A DNA stretch of 37,871 nucleotides from Bacteroidales bacterium (GTDB taxonomy: Bacteria > Bacteroidota > Bacteroidia > Bacteroidales > UBA932): NCBI GenBank assembly GCA_017555445.1, contig JAFZGK010000097.1:1-37871 (forward strand). The letters are read 5' to 3'. The notes beneath the pieces were generated by a model. That model was not told the DNA's origin, did no database searches, and was given only the letters and a program-made list of their open reading frames with translations. This document shows positions 7,644 through 15,304 of this stretch, piece after piece. A program made the position numbers and the translations under genes. Position 1 is the first letter of the stretch. Every line of letters begins with the position of its first letter.

Positions 7644-8213
7644 ATGAGCAATAAGGTAGTCATATTTTCGGCACCTTCAGGCGCTGGCAAAAGCACTATA
7701 GTAAACCATCTTCTAGGACTTCATCCGGAGCTCGAATTCTCCATTTCAGCCACTTCACGCGCACCTCGCGGCGAGGAAAAACATGGTATCGAATACTATT
7801 TCTTCACATCTGACGAGTTCAGACAGATGATCGCAGAAGACAAGTTCGTGGAGTATGAGGAAGTGTATGCAGGATCGTTCTACGGAACTCTCCGCTCTGA
7901 AGTTGAAAGGATCTGGGCCAAGGGACATGCAATCGTCTTCGACATCGATGTTCAGGGCGGCGTGAACCTCAAGAGGATCTTCGGAGACCAGGCCCTTTCT
8001 GTATTCATCCAGGCTCCATCAGTGGAAGTTCTCCGAGAAAGGCTCAATGGTCGTGGCACAGACACTCAGGAAGCTATCGACCGACGCGTTGCCAAGGCTG
8101 CATCAGAGATGGAATTCGCAGCTGGCAAATTCGACTACGTGCTTGTGAATGACGACCTCCAGACAGCATTTGCTGAAGCTGAAAGCGTAGTCGGAGACTT
8201 TCTCAAGAAATAA
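7644..8213 (+). CDS. gmk: Guanylate kinase
   Basis: A 189-residue cytosolic kinase that makes GDP from GMP and ATP, feeding GTP and (p)ppGpp synthesis. The P-loop SAPSGAGKST (residues 9-18) is followed by the GMP-binding stretch SISATSRAPRGEEKHGIEYYF (Ser, Arg and Tyr that hold the base and phosphate), DIDVQGGVNLKR (Walker-B-like Asp) and the lid-region REERL-type segment LRERLNGRGTD. The length is standard. It starts the gmk-nadD operon, with 12 nt between the two genes. Confidence 0.96.
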   Translation: MSNKVVIFSAPSGAGKSTIVNHLLGLHPELEFSISATSRAPRGEEKHGIEYYFFTSDEFRQMIAEDKFVEYEEVYAGSFYGTLRSEVERIWAKGHAIVFDIDVQGGVNLKRIFGDQALSVFIQAPSVEVLRERLNGRGTDTQEAIDRRVAKAASEMEFAAGKFDYVLVNDDLQTAFAEAESVVGDFLKK

Positions 8214-8225
8214 GGACAGGAATCA

Positions 8226-8786
8226 ATGAAGATCGCAGTCTACAGCGGATCGTTCAATCCATTACATATCGGCCACCTCGCAATTATTGAACACGTTGTC
8301 GAGGTGGCCGGATTTGATATGGTATACCTTATCGTATCGCCAAAGAATCCTCTCAAGGACTGCATAAGCAGCGCAAGCGGACGCGACCGCTATGAAGCCG
8401 CAGCAGAAGCCGTGGAAAGAAGATCGCTGAACCAGAAGGTCAAGGTCGACGACATCGAACTGAACATGCCTGAGCCGCATTATACGATCAGGACGCTGGA
8501 CGCTCTCACAGATCGTGAACCAGACAATTCATTCACATTGATAATAGGAGCCGACAATCTCGACTCGATCAGAAAATGGCGCGACTACAAGCGCATCCTG
8601 ACAGAATTCGGCGTTGCTGTATTCCCTAGAACAGGCTTCGACCTGGACATAATAAAACAGGACCTTCTTGAAGAAGATCCTGCTTATAGAATTCAGATTC
8701 TTGATGCGCCGATGGTGAACATCTCATCCACCGAAATCCGCAACGCCCTCACTTCAGGAACGGATGTGTCAGCTATGCTGATGTAA
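8226..8786 (+). CDS. nadD: Nicotinate-nucleotide adenylyltransferase
   Basis: A 186-residue nucleotidyltransferase that joins ATP and nicotinate mononucleotide to deamido-NAD in NAD biosynthesis. The N-terminal GSFNPLHIGH (residues 8-17) is the T/HxGH motif of the family. IIGADNLDSIRKWRDY is the substrate-binding segment, and the C-terminal ISSTEIRNAL is the SSTxIR signature that separates NadD-type enzymes from CoaD. It is slightly short, as in other Bacteroidota. It lies 12 nt after gmk, so it is co-transcribed, and is followed by a hairpin at 8791-8818. Confidence 0.94.
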   Translation: MKIAVYSGSFNPLHIGHLAIIEHVVEVAGFDMVYLIVSPKNPLKDCISSASGRDRYEAAAEAVERRSLNQKVKVDDIELNMPEPHYTIRTLDALTDREPDNSFTLIIGADNLDSIRKWRDYKRILTEFGVAVFPRTGFDLDIIKQDLLEEDPAYRIQILDAPMVNISSTEIRNALTSGTDVSAMLM

Positions 8787-8790
8787 GCAT

Positions 8791-8818
8791 CCGTAGTCAA
8801 CCAGGATGGTGACTACGG
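8791..8818. terminator. Hairpin between nadD and the SulP gene
   Basis: CCGTAGTC (8791-8798) pairs with GACTACGG (8811-8818). A single bulged A and an inner ACCA/TGGT extend the stem. No T-tract follows on either strand, so this is a candidate terminator only, placed between two convergent genes. Confidence 0.5.
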
Positions 8819-8822
8819 CTTG

Positions 8823-10529
8823 CTACTCTGCAAGCTCCTTAGCCTTTGCAAGAGCCGGAACAATGTGCGGGAAGATATTGTCTGCACCGATCTCCTTATC
8901 CACACCGAACTTCACGAGAGTCTCATATACCTTGTCGGTAACACCGGAAAGAATCACAGTCACTCCCCTCTTGCGGGTACGCTCACAAAGATTGCGAAGG
9001 TTGTTTACACCTGTTGAATCAATGAACGGCACCTTACGCATACGGATGATGCGGACTTTGGTACCTGGCTTCTTCATCTGCTCAAGCTCCTCAAAACGGC
9101 TTGCAAGTCCGAAGAAGAAAGGTCCGTCGATCTCATATACCTCAACTCCCTGAGGGATATCAAGACGGTCAGTATCTTCCATAGACGCCACCTCAGAATC
9201 CTCTGTCGCGGCAATCTGGTTGTTCTCAAGGACATGAATTGAAGATGTCTGCATCACACGACGTACGAAGAGTACGATTGCAAGCACTACACCCACCTCG
9301 ATTGCCACTGTAAGGTCTACGATCACAGTGAGGAAGAATGTAAGAAGAAGCACAGCCACATCTGACTTGTCACCTTTGAGAAGATACTTGAATGTCCTCC
9401 ACTCACTCATGTTGTATGCTACCTGAACAAGGATGGCAGCAAGGCATGAAAGAGGAATATATACCGCATACGGCATGAGGAAAAGATAGATCAGAAGAAG
9501 GACAATAGCGTGAATGATACCTGTCACAGGCGACTTACCGCCATTGTTGATGCTAGCCATTGTACGAGCAAGAGCACCAGTTGCAGGAATACCTCCGAAA
9601 AGCGGAGTCACGATGTTCGCGATACCTTGGCCTATGAGCTCGGTGTTCGCGTGATGACGCTTACCTGTAGCACCGTCTGCCACCATAGCAGCGAGAAGAG
9701 ACTCGATTGCACAAAGGATGGCGATTGTGAAAGCTGGTGAAACAAGGCCTTTTACAGTCTCATAATCGAACTCTGGAGCAACAGGTTTCGGCATAGGAAG
9801 ACCATTGGCAAGTTCAGGGAACTTTGAACCGATGGTTGCGAGCTCCACGCCGGCAAACTTGCTCAGGAGCACTGATGCAAGAGTACCGATGATAAGTGCG
9901 ATGAGTGATCCCGGTACCTTCTTGGTCACCTTACCCCAGCTGAAGCAGATCACAAGACATACGACACTCATGACAAGCTCTACCCAGTTCACGGAACCTG
10001 CATTCTGGAAATAGCATATCCACTGCGGAATGAAGCCTGCGGGCACCTCAAGATCGAGCGGTAGACCGAAAAAGTCCTTCATCTGGGTCGAGAAGATAGT
10101 CAAAGCGATACCGCTGGTGAATCCCACAACGATAGGATATGGGATGAACTTGAAGATCGCTCCCATCTTGCAGACACCCATCACCACGAGGAACACACCC
10201 GCCATGATGGTAGCAATGATGAGACCCTGCATTCCATACTGGCTTACGATTCCCGCTACAATTACGATGAAGGCACCTGTAGGACCTCCGATAAGGAAGT
10301 TCGATCCGCCGAAGAATGAGATGAGGAAACCTGCGACGATGGCAGTTATGAGACCCTGCTGAGGGGTAACACCGCTGGCAATACCGAACGCGATTGCAAG
10401 CGGAAGTGCAATGATGCCGACAATGATACCGGCAATAAGGTCAGACATGAATTTGTTCTTGTCGTACTGACCTTTCTTGAACAGCTCAAAAAGTTTTGGC
10501 TGGAATACTTCTTTCAGGTTAAAGTTCAT
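8823..10529 (-). CDS. SulP (SLC26) family anion transporter with STAS domain
   Basis: A 568-residue inner-membrane protein. The first 430 residues are highly hydrophobic, with about 12-14 membrane segments and the SulP features DLIAGIIVGIIALPLAIAFGIASGVTPQQGLITA and the conserved GGPTGAF region. A C-terminal STAS domain follows (about 455-560, with VRIIRMRKVPFIDSTGVNNLRNL). Family members carry sulfate, bicarbonate or other small anions, often driven by Na+ or H+. Sequence alone does not choose among them, though bicarbonate is a reasonable guess in an anaerobe that carboxylates phosphoenolpyruvate. It lies 38 nt downstream of rsmD on the same strand, so it may be read from the same transcript; no separate -7 box was found. 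Confidence 0.9.
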   Translation of the reverse strand: MNFNLKEVFQPKLFELFKKGQYDKNKFMSDLIAGIIVGIIALPLAIAFGIASGVTPQQGLITAIVAGFLISFFGGSNFLIGGPTGAFIVIVAGIVSQYGMQGLIIATIMAGVFLVVMGVCKMGAIFKFIPYPIVVGFTSGIALTIFSTQMKDFFGLPLDLEVPAGFIPQWICYFQNAGSVNWVELVMSVVCLVICFSWGKVTKKVPGSLIALIIGTLASVLLSKFAGVELATIGSKFPELANGLPMPKPVAPEFDYETVKGLVSPAFTIAILCAIESLLAAMVADGATGKRHHANTELIGQGIANIVTPLFGGIPATGALARTMASINNGGKSPVTGIIHAIVLLLIYLFLMPYAVYIPLSCLAAILVQVAYNMSEWRTFKYLLKGDKSDVAVLLLTFFLTVIVDLTVAIEVGVVLAIVLFVRRVMQTSSIHVLENNQIAATEDSEVASMEDTDRLDIPQGVEVYEIDGPFFFGLASRFEELEQMKKPGTKVRIIRMRKVPFIDSTGVNNLRNLCERTRKRGVTVILSGVTDKVYETLVKFGVDKEIGADNIFPHIVPALAKAKELAE

Positions 10530-10567
10530 AAAACACTAATTTACACTACATTTTATATACGGAACCA

Positions 10568-11113
10568 TTATTGACGTTCAGGCATTTCAAAGAATGAGAA
10601 ATGCACATTACCGTATTTCCTTTCCTTGACGAAATACTGATGAGATTCGAAATTGAACTCCTCCGGATGTTCAAGGATCAGGTATGCTCCCGGATGAAGA
10701 ATATCACGGGCGAACACCTTGTCAGGAATTGTCGCCAGATCCTCAAGAGCATATGGGGGATCGGCAAAGATAATATCGAATTTCTCATGACATATCTCGA
10801 GAAATTCAAAAACATTGTGACGGACGACTGTCAGATTCTTCATGCCGAACTTGGCAGCCTGTGACTTGATGAAGTTGGCATGCAACGGAAGCATTTCGAC
10901 ACAATAGACCATGGAAGCGCCACGGGATGCGAACTCATATGAGATTGCTCCGGTACCACCAAAGAGGTCAAGAACCTGAAGCCCCTCCATCTCATATTCG
11001 TTGTTCAGGATATTGAAAAGTCCTTCCTTTGCAAAATCAGTTGTAGGACGCGCCTTATAACCTTGAGGAGGGAGAATTGTCTTTCCCTTTAATTTACCAC
11101 CGATGATCCTCAT
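10568..11113 (-). CDS. rsmD: 16S rRNA (guanine966-N2)-methyltransferase RsmD
   Basis: A 181-residue SAM-dependent methyltransferase that modifies G966 of 16S rRNA in the 30S subunit. It begins with the family-typical MRIIGGKLKGKTILPP and ARPTTDFAKEGLFNIL (the RPTxxxxRExLFNxL region). The SAM-binding loop DLFGGTGAISYEF is at 49-61 and the catalytic DPPY at 118-121. The length matches the family. It lies 15 nt downstream of the DUF3822 gene, a neighbour pair common in Bacteroidota, so the two are probably co-transcribed. Confidence 0.94.
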   Translation of the reverse strand: MRIIGGKLKGKTILPPQGYKARPTTDFAKEGLFNILNNEYEMEGLQVLDLFGGTGAISYEFASRGASMVYCVEMLPLHANFIKSQAAKFGMKNLTVVRHNVFEFLEICHEKFDIIFADPPYALEDLATIPDKVFARDILHPGAYLILEHPEEFNFESHQYFVKERKYGNVHFSFFEMPERQ

Positions 11114-11128
11114 TATATACCTTATATA

Positions 11129-11812
11129 TTATATAAGATCGACACTTTTGAAATAACGATACAGAGACATTTCCTGATCCTGATCGAGGGGCGTTCTGAA
11201 ACAGATTGTCGACACTTCAGGATTGAGCTGAAGCTTCTTCATGGCCAGAAAGATAAAATATTCTGCTGTGGTGAAGTCAGGTGCCACGAATGAATTGCAG
11301 AGAACCAGACTGTTGCCCTGAGCAATCACAAGATAAAGTCTGCCATCCATGTATGACGCAAGAATCTTGTTATATTCGGTTACCTTTGAAAGACTCTTGA
11401 GCATGTAATAATGTTCAGGAAGGGGTTTTACCTTTCTTCCGTCAGTAGTAAGCACAGTCTCTGAAATCACCTTTGACAAAGTCTCTCCTACGTTGTTCGA
11501 AAAGACCATCACAGCACCGATTTCCGGCACCTCGACAGAATCAACAGAATCTGATTCCGAAAGTCTGACAACATCAGAAAGATGATGTCTCCTGCCTTCA
11601 TGAGTATAGAACTGAGATGGCACCAAAGTCGTCTTCGGCGTAAATAGAGCTATCTCTACATCTTCATATCTCTTCTGAAACTCATGTGTGGTGAAAATAC
11701 GGTCAGCGCTCATCCAACCGGAAGAACGCTGCTGACCATCGGCCTCTAAGCGAAAAGAATATCCACTCAAGCCGACTTGAATGGATATTCTGTCAATATT
11801 ATTCTGATTCAT
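11129..11812 (-). CDS. DUF3822 family protein
   Basis: A 227-residue cytosolic protein without signal or membrane segments. It resembles DUF3822, a Bacteroidota family predicted to have an actin/Hsp70-like (ASKHA) fold. Matching features are the opening SIQVGLSGYSF, the VEIALFTPKTTLVPSQFYT segment, a central GAVMVFSNNVGETLSKVI strand-helix unit and the C-terminal TAEYFIFLAMKKLQLNPEVSTICF, followed by a short YRYFKSVDLI end. No catalytic residues can be named. Its regular position next to rsmD hints at a ribosome or RNA-related role, but that is inference from context. It lies 6 nt downstream of the membrane-anchored protein gene. Confidence 0.8.
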   Translation of the reverse strand: MNQNNIDRISIQVGLSGYSFRLEADGQQRSSGWMSADRIFTTHEFQKRYEDVEIALFTPKTTLVPSQFYTHEGRRHHLSDVVRLSESDSVDSVEVPEIGAVMVFSNNVGETLSKVISETVLTTDGRKVKPLPEHYYMLKSLSKVTEYNKILASYMDGRLYLVIAQGNSLVLCNSFVAPDFTTAEYFIFLAMKKLQLNPEVSTICFRTPLDQDQEMSLYRYFKSVDLI

Positions 11813-11818
11813 GAGAGA

Positions 11819-12508
11819 TTACTCCCAGTTACCTGCGTTGTTGTTAGGTGCGTCGATGCTACCGACCATGAGACCCTGATACTTGCCCTGATCCTCGAGC
11901 TGAGCATCGAGGTTGATACGGAGCTGGTTGTTAAGTCCCTTGAGGAGCTTCTTCCAAGGCATCTTAGCCTCAAAGAGAGGAACGTTTACACCTGATACCT
12001 TCTTAACTGTAGACTCCATGATAACTGAATCACCGCAGAATGGAATGAAAGCGAGTGAGTCAACACGGAAGTTCTCACGAGTGTGGAAGAGTGTATCCTT
12101 CACAGCGATCTCGTTTTCAATGGTGAATACGAGAGACTGTCCCTGCTGATAAAGCTTGAGCATATCCTCTGGCTTGATACGTGGATTTCTCTTCTTGAGA
12201 GCCTGAGTGTTAGCCATAGCAAGTGAGTCATCCTTTGAACCGATCTGCATTACCACCTTCATCTTGCCTTCGTTGTAGAAAGCCTTGAGTGAGTCGATGT
12301 CAGAAGTGTAGTGTCCATTCACATTCTTGAAAGCTACCTGAAGGTCACGGATGTCCTTAAGTCTCTGAACAGCGATGTCCTGACGGTAATCCTTGTGCTT
12401 GTTGAACTCTACTGGTTCCATGATGCTGGTAACAAGAGCATAAGTCAATCCCACGATAGCAGCTGGGAGAAGGAGGTAGGTGAAAACCTTTCTTACAATT
12501 GAATTCAT
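11819..12508 (-). CDS. Membrane-anchored protein of unknown function
   Basis: A 229-residue protein with one N-terminal membrane segment (about 8-29, VFTYLLLPAAIVGLTYALVTSI). The rest is predicted to face the periplasm. Residues 42-72 (DIAVQRLKDIRDLQVAFKNVNGHYTSDIDSL) resemble the helix-plus-loop region of type II pseudopilins, where a residue pattern of helix, Gly and Tyr-Thr/Pro-Ser is common. No prepilin peptidase site is visible, so it is not called a pilin. Arginine is CGT in about six of eight places, unlike the AGA-using neighbours, which suggests strong expression. It is the first gene of the DUF3822-rsmD transcript and has its own -7 box at 12542. Function is not known to me. Confidence 0.7.
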   Translation of the reverse strand: MNSIVRKVFTYLLLPAAIVGLTYALVTSIMEPVEFNKHKDYRQDIAVQRLKDIRDLQVAFKNVNGHYTSDIDSLKAFYNEGKMKVVMQIGSKDDSLAMANTQALKKRNPRIKPEDMLKLYQQGQSLVFTIENEIAVKDTLFHTRENFRVDSLAFIPFCGDSVIMESTVKKVSGVNVPLFEAKMPWKKLLKGLNNQLRINLDAQLEDQGKYQGLMVGSIDAPNNNAGNWE

Positions 12509-12541
12509 TATAGTATTGTTTTATTTTTTTCAAATTCCGGA

Positions 12542-12573
12542 CAAAGTTAGGAAATTGATTTATGAAATGCAAT
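12542..12573 (-). promoter_or_regulatory. Promoter of the unknown-protein-DUF3822-rsmD operon
   Basis: On the minus strand a -33-like ATTG (12570-12573) and a -7 box TAACTTTG (12542-12549) are 20 nt apart. They lie about 33 nt before the ATG. Confidence 0.7.
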
Positions 12574-12581
12574 ATAATTTG

Positions 12582-12589
12582 TAATTTTG
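12582..12589 (+). promoter_or_regulatory. -7 box of the DHH phosphoesterase gene
   Basis: TAATTTTG fits TAnnTTTG and lies 22 nt before the ATG. It almost abuts the -33 element of the divergent promoter (12570-12573), so the two promoters may compete. A -33 match (ATTG 12554-12557) is 24 nt away and weak. Confidence 0.5.
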
Positions 12590-12611
12590 CACCGTCAAAA
12601 AAGCAATAGCG

Positions 12612-13667
12612 ATGACTGATCTGAATATTACCGACATAAGAAAGTTCGAGAGACTGATTGACAACTCGTCGAAATGCGTGATCGTAACCCATATGAAACC
12701 TGACGGGGACGCGATGGGCAGCAGCGTGGCAATGTACCATTTTCTCAGAGCCGCAGGCAAGGAAAATGTCAGAATAGCCATCTCAGACAGCTATCCGGAC
12801 TACCTTGATTTCCTGGTTGGTGAAAGTGCCGGCAAGGACATCCTCATCGCTGACAGACAAGCTGAAGAAGTAAAAGCTGCCATTACAGAAGGCGACCTGA
12901 TAATATGTCTGGATTTCAATGCATTCCACCGCACGGACAGACTCGAAGAAGTTCTGCAGTCATCATCGGCAGCCAAGGTGCTCATCGACCATCACCTGAA
13001 TCCGGATGTCGAACGATTCAACCTCGTCTTCTCGGAGACAGAAGTATCATCTGCATCAGAACTCCTCTATCATGTGCTTTTAAAGACCACGGCGGTTGAC
13101 GGCGATGCCGGCAGACTTCCCAAGGAGAGTGCCGTCGCCCTGATGACAGGAATGACGACTGACACCAACAATTTCGCAAACTCGGTATTCCCTTCCACCC
13201 TCAAGATGGCATCAGATCTCCTGTCCGTCGGAGTTGACAGGGACAACATCATATTGGAACTCTACAACATGCAGAGAGAGAACAGGTTAAGGCTGATGGG
13301 ACACGCAATGAAAGACCTGATGAAAATCACTGAGGACGGAGTTGCATACATAGTTCTCGATGCTGAGACATTAAGAGAATACGACATCAGAGAAGGAGAG
13401 ACAGAGGGATTTGTGAACATGCCGCTGACAATAGGCAAAGTGAGAATGAGTCTGCTCCTGAAAGAAGACGGAAACAGGGTCAGAGTATCGATAAGGTCAA
13501 AGAAAGGCACATCCGCCAACCTTTGCGCCCGCACATACTTCAACGGTGGCGGCCACGAGAATGCCGCAGGCGGCAGATTACATATTCCTGCAGACATCAA
13601 GGACATATCCGAGGCAGGAAAATATATAGAAACATATACACATAAATTTCTGACTGAAGAAATATGA
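12612..13667 (+). CDS. nrnA: DHH-DHHA1 phosphoesterase, NrnA-like
   Basis: A 351-residue cytosolic enzyme of the DHH superfamily. The metal-binding motifs are in order: VTHMKPDGDAMGSS (His27, Asp31, Asp33), CLDFNAFHRTD, VLIDHHLNPD (the DHH motif) and MTGMTTDTNNF. The C-terminal DHHA1 domain has the substrate-binding TYFNGGGHENAAGG. NrnA-type proteins degrade 2-5 nt RNA to mononucleotides, and some also dephosphorylate pAp. Which activity dominates here is not decided by the sequence; a cyclic-dinucleotide-linked role (pApA) is another possibility. Its stop overlaps the ATG of the following FKBP lipoprotein (ATGA at 13664-13667), so the two are translationally coupled. Confidence 0.88.
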   Translation: MTDLNITDIRKFERLIDNSSKCVIVTHMKPDGDAMGSSVAMYHFLRAAGKENVRIAISDSYPDYLDFLVGESAGKDILIADRQAEEVKAAITEGDLIICLDFNAFHRTDRLEEVLQSSSAAKVLIDHHLNPDVERFNLVFSETEVSSASELLYHVLLKTTAVDGDAGRLPKESAVALMTGMTTDTNNFANSVFPSTLKMASDLLSVGVDRDNIILELYNMQRENRLRLMGHAMKDLMKITEDGVAYIVLDAETLREYDIREGETEGFVNMPLTIGKVRMSLLLKEDGNRVRVSIRSKKGTSANLCARTYFNGGGHENAAGGRLHIPADIKDISEAGKYIETYTHKFLTEEI

Positions 13668-14227
13668 GAAGAATGATACTGATTCTTGCTGCAGCACTTG
13701 CATGCATGGCGACAGCTTCATGCGTCAAGGAACAGCTTGAAGTTACATATAACAGGCAGGAGGACCAGATAGACTCCTACATCACCAAAAGCATGGTGGT
13801 CAAGAATGCTGAAGGCGGTTCCGACACCCTCCGCGTAGTGAGAAACGGAGGTTCCAACAGACTTGTGAAGGTTGAAGGTACGGGTGAAGAACTTCAGGCA
13901 GACGGTCATGTCGGCTTCTACTATGCCGGCTACACTTTCAACGGAAGCGTAAGCGCATCGAACATGTTCGTCACCAATCACCAGGCTACCGCAGAGCAGG
14001 CAGGCTGGGACCTTACAGATCCCGACTATAACCTTATGGAGGTAAACATCACTGAGGCTGAGCTTGTTGACGGTGTGAGAAAGGGCTTGATGGGAGTACG
14101 TGCAGGTGAGGAATGCGAGATCATCTTCAGCGGAAAATACGGATTTGGCAACAGTACATTTGGCATGATTCCTGCAAAATCAGCGCTGCTTTATAAGATT
14201 TGGGTGGTCAGCGTCACAAACGAGTAG
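13664..14227 (+). CDS. FKBP-fold lipoprotein
   Basis: A 187-residue protein with a lipoprotein signal peptide (lipobox TASC, Cys20). After a spacer of about 60 residues the FKBP fold is recognisable: DGHVGFYYAGYTFNGSVSASNMFVTN, then ELVDGVRKGLMGVRAGEECEIIFSGKYGFGNS and IPAKSALLYKIWVVSV at the end. The Gly-Gly loop and the final Ile-Pro-x-x-Ser/Ala-x-L-x-Y strand fit peptidyl-prolyl isomerases. Several aromatic active-site positions look changed, so isomerase activity is uncertain. It would sit on the periplasmic face of a membrane and probably helps envelope proteins fold. It is coupled to the DHH gene and lies before a second FKBP lipoprotein. Confidence 0.82.
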   Translation: MRRMILILAAALACMATASCVKEQLEVTYNRQEDQIDSYITKSMVVKNAEGGSDTLRVVRNGGSNRLVKVEGTGEELQADGHVGFYYAGYTFNGSVSASNMFVTNHQATAEQAGWDLTDPDYNLMEVNITEAELVDGVRKGLMGVRAGEECEIIFSGKYGFGNSTFGMIPAKSALLYKIWVVSVTNE

Positions 14228-14246
14228 AGCCTATCACTATTTTTAT

Positions 14247-14254
14247 TATCTTTG
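14247..14254 (+). promoter_or_regulatory. -7 box before the second FKBP lipoprotein
   Basis: TATCTTTG in the 51-nt gap fits the TAnnTTTG consensus, 24 nt before the ATG. There is no clear -33 element. It may give extra transcription of the five-gene block behind it. Confidence 0.45.
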
Positions 14255-14278
14255 TCGGTTCAAATTTGATTAGGAATA

Positions 14279-15301
14279 ATGAAGAAGACAATTGCAATAG
14301 CATTTTCCATAGCAGCAGCCCTATGCATCTTCAGCTGCGCCAAAGAGCCTAAGGCAGGCGCAAACGATGCCAGCAAAAGATATTTCGATGCATGGCTCCA
14401 GGTAAATCATCCGGATGCAAGACCTACCGGACTCGGTATTTATGTCCTTGAAGAGAAAGAGGGTACGCAGTATGCTGTAGCCGATTCAGGTGTGGCTTTT
14501 GTGAATTATGTAGTGAGAGACCTTGAAGGCAACATCACTTCATATAACACAAAAGAGACTGCAAAGCAGATGGGAACATATGACACCACCACTTATTACG
14601 GACCGGAAAAATGGTTCACAACTCCCGGATCGATCCAGACAGGTATACTGGAAGCGATCAGAGGCATGAAGAAAGGCGGAAGCAAGACTGTCATCATCCC
14701 AAGCTGGCTCATGAGCTATAAGGTCTATGAGACAGAAGAGGAATATCTTCAAACCAGCAGCACAGGCACAGGCAACATTTACGATATCACTGTGGTTGAC
14801 TTTGCAGAAGATATCTATACTTGGGAACTCAAGGAAATCGGAACCTACTTCGACAATAACATGGACATCTACCATGGAAAGCGCATTTCCGATTCACTCT
14901 CATATGGTTTCTATTACCAGCAGCTTGAGAAGCCGACATCACTCGACACCCTCAAGAGCGACACTACAATCTATATCAACTATACAGGCAAGCTCCTCAA
15001 CGGACTTGTATTCGACACAACTATCGAGAAGGTAGCCAAAGACAACGGTCTGTACAAGAATGGAAACATCTACAAGCCACTTCCGGTTACGATGGCAGAA
15101 GAATACGGAGACATCAAGCTTGACGGAAACAGTCTGATTTCTGGTTTTGCAAAGACCATCAAGCAGATGAAAGCCAACGAAAAAGGTATAGGAGTATTCA
15201 TGTCGACGCTGGGCTATCAGTCGAGCGGAAGCGGATCTAACATTCCAGGATACGCTCCTCTGGTCTTTGAAATCGAACTTACCGCTAAACCGGAGGATTA
15301 A
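14279..15301 (+). CDS. FKBP-type peptidyl-prolyl isomerase lipoprotein with two FKBP domains
   Basis: A 340-residue lipoprotein (signal peptide 1-19, lipobox IFSC, Cys20) bound for the periplasm-facing membrane. The mature part holds two FKBP-like domains. The first is at about 60-175, with SGVAFVNYVVRDLEGNITSYN and ILEAIRGMKKGGSKTVIIPSWLM. The second is at about 215-338, with TTIYINYTGKLLNGLVFDTT, SLISGFAKTIKQMKANEKGIGVFMSTLGYQ and a closing IPGYAPLVFEIEL strand. The second keeps the VxYTGxLxxGxxFDT pattern and is the likely catalytic copy. The tandem arrangement resembles the gliding-associated GldI-like isomerases of Bacteroidota but does not prove motility. It lies 3 nt before the MATE gene, so it is part of the same transcript. 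Confidence 0.88.
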   Translation: MKKTIAIAFSIAAALCIFSCAKEPKAGANDASKRYFDAWLQVNHPDARPTGLGIYVLEEKEGTQYAVADSGVAFVNYVVRDLEGNITSYNTKETAKQMGTYDTTTYYGPEKWFTTPGSIQTGILEAIRGMKKGGSKTVIIPSWLMSYKVYETEEEYLQTSSTGTGNIYDITVVDFAEDIYTWELKEIGTYFDNNMDIYHGKRISDSLSYGFYYQQLEKPTSLDTLKSDTTIYINYTGKLLNGLVFDTTIEKVAKDNGLYKNGNIYKPLPVTMAEEYGDIKLDGNSLISGFAKTIKQMKANEKGIGVFMSTLGYQSSGSGSNIPGYAPLVFEIELTAKPED

Positions 15302-15304
15302 CAG

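Noticed and set aside
14279..15301. Gliding motility cluster around the GldI-like FKBP lipoprotein
   Set aside because: No other gld or spr genes are nearby; two FKBP domains alone do not support motility.
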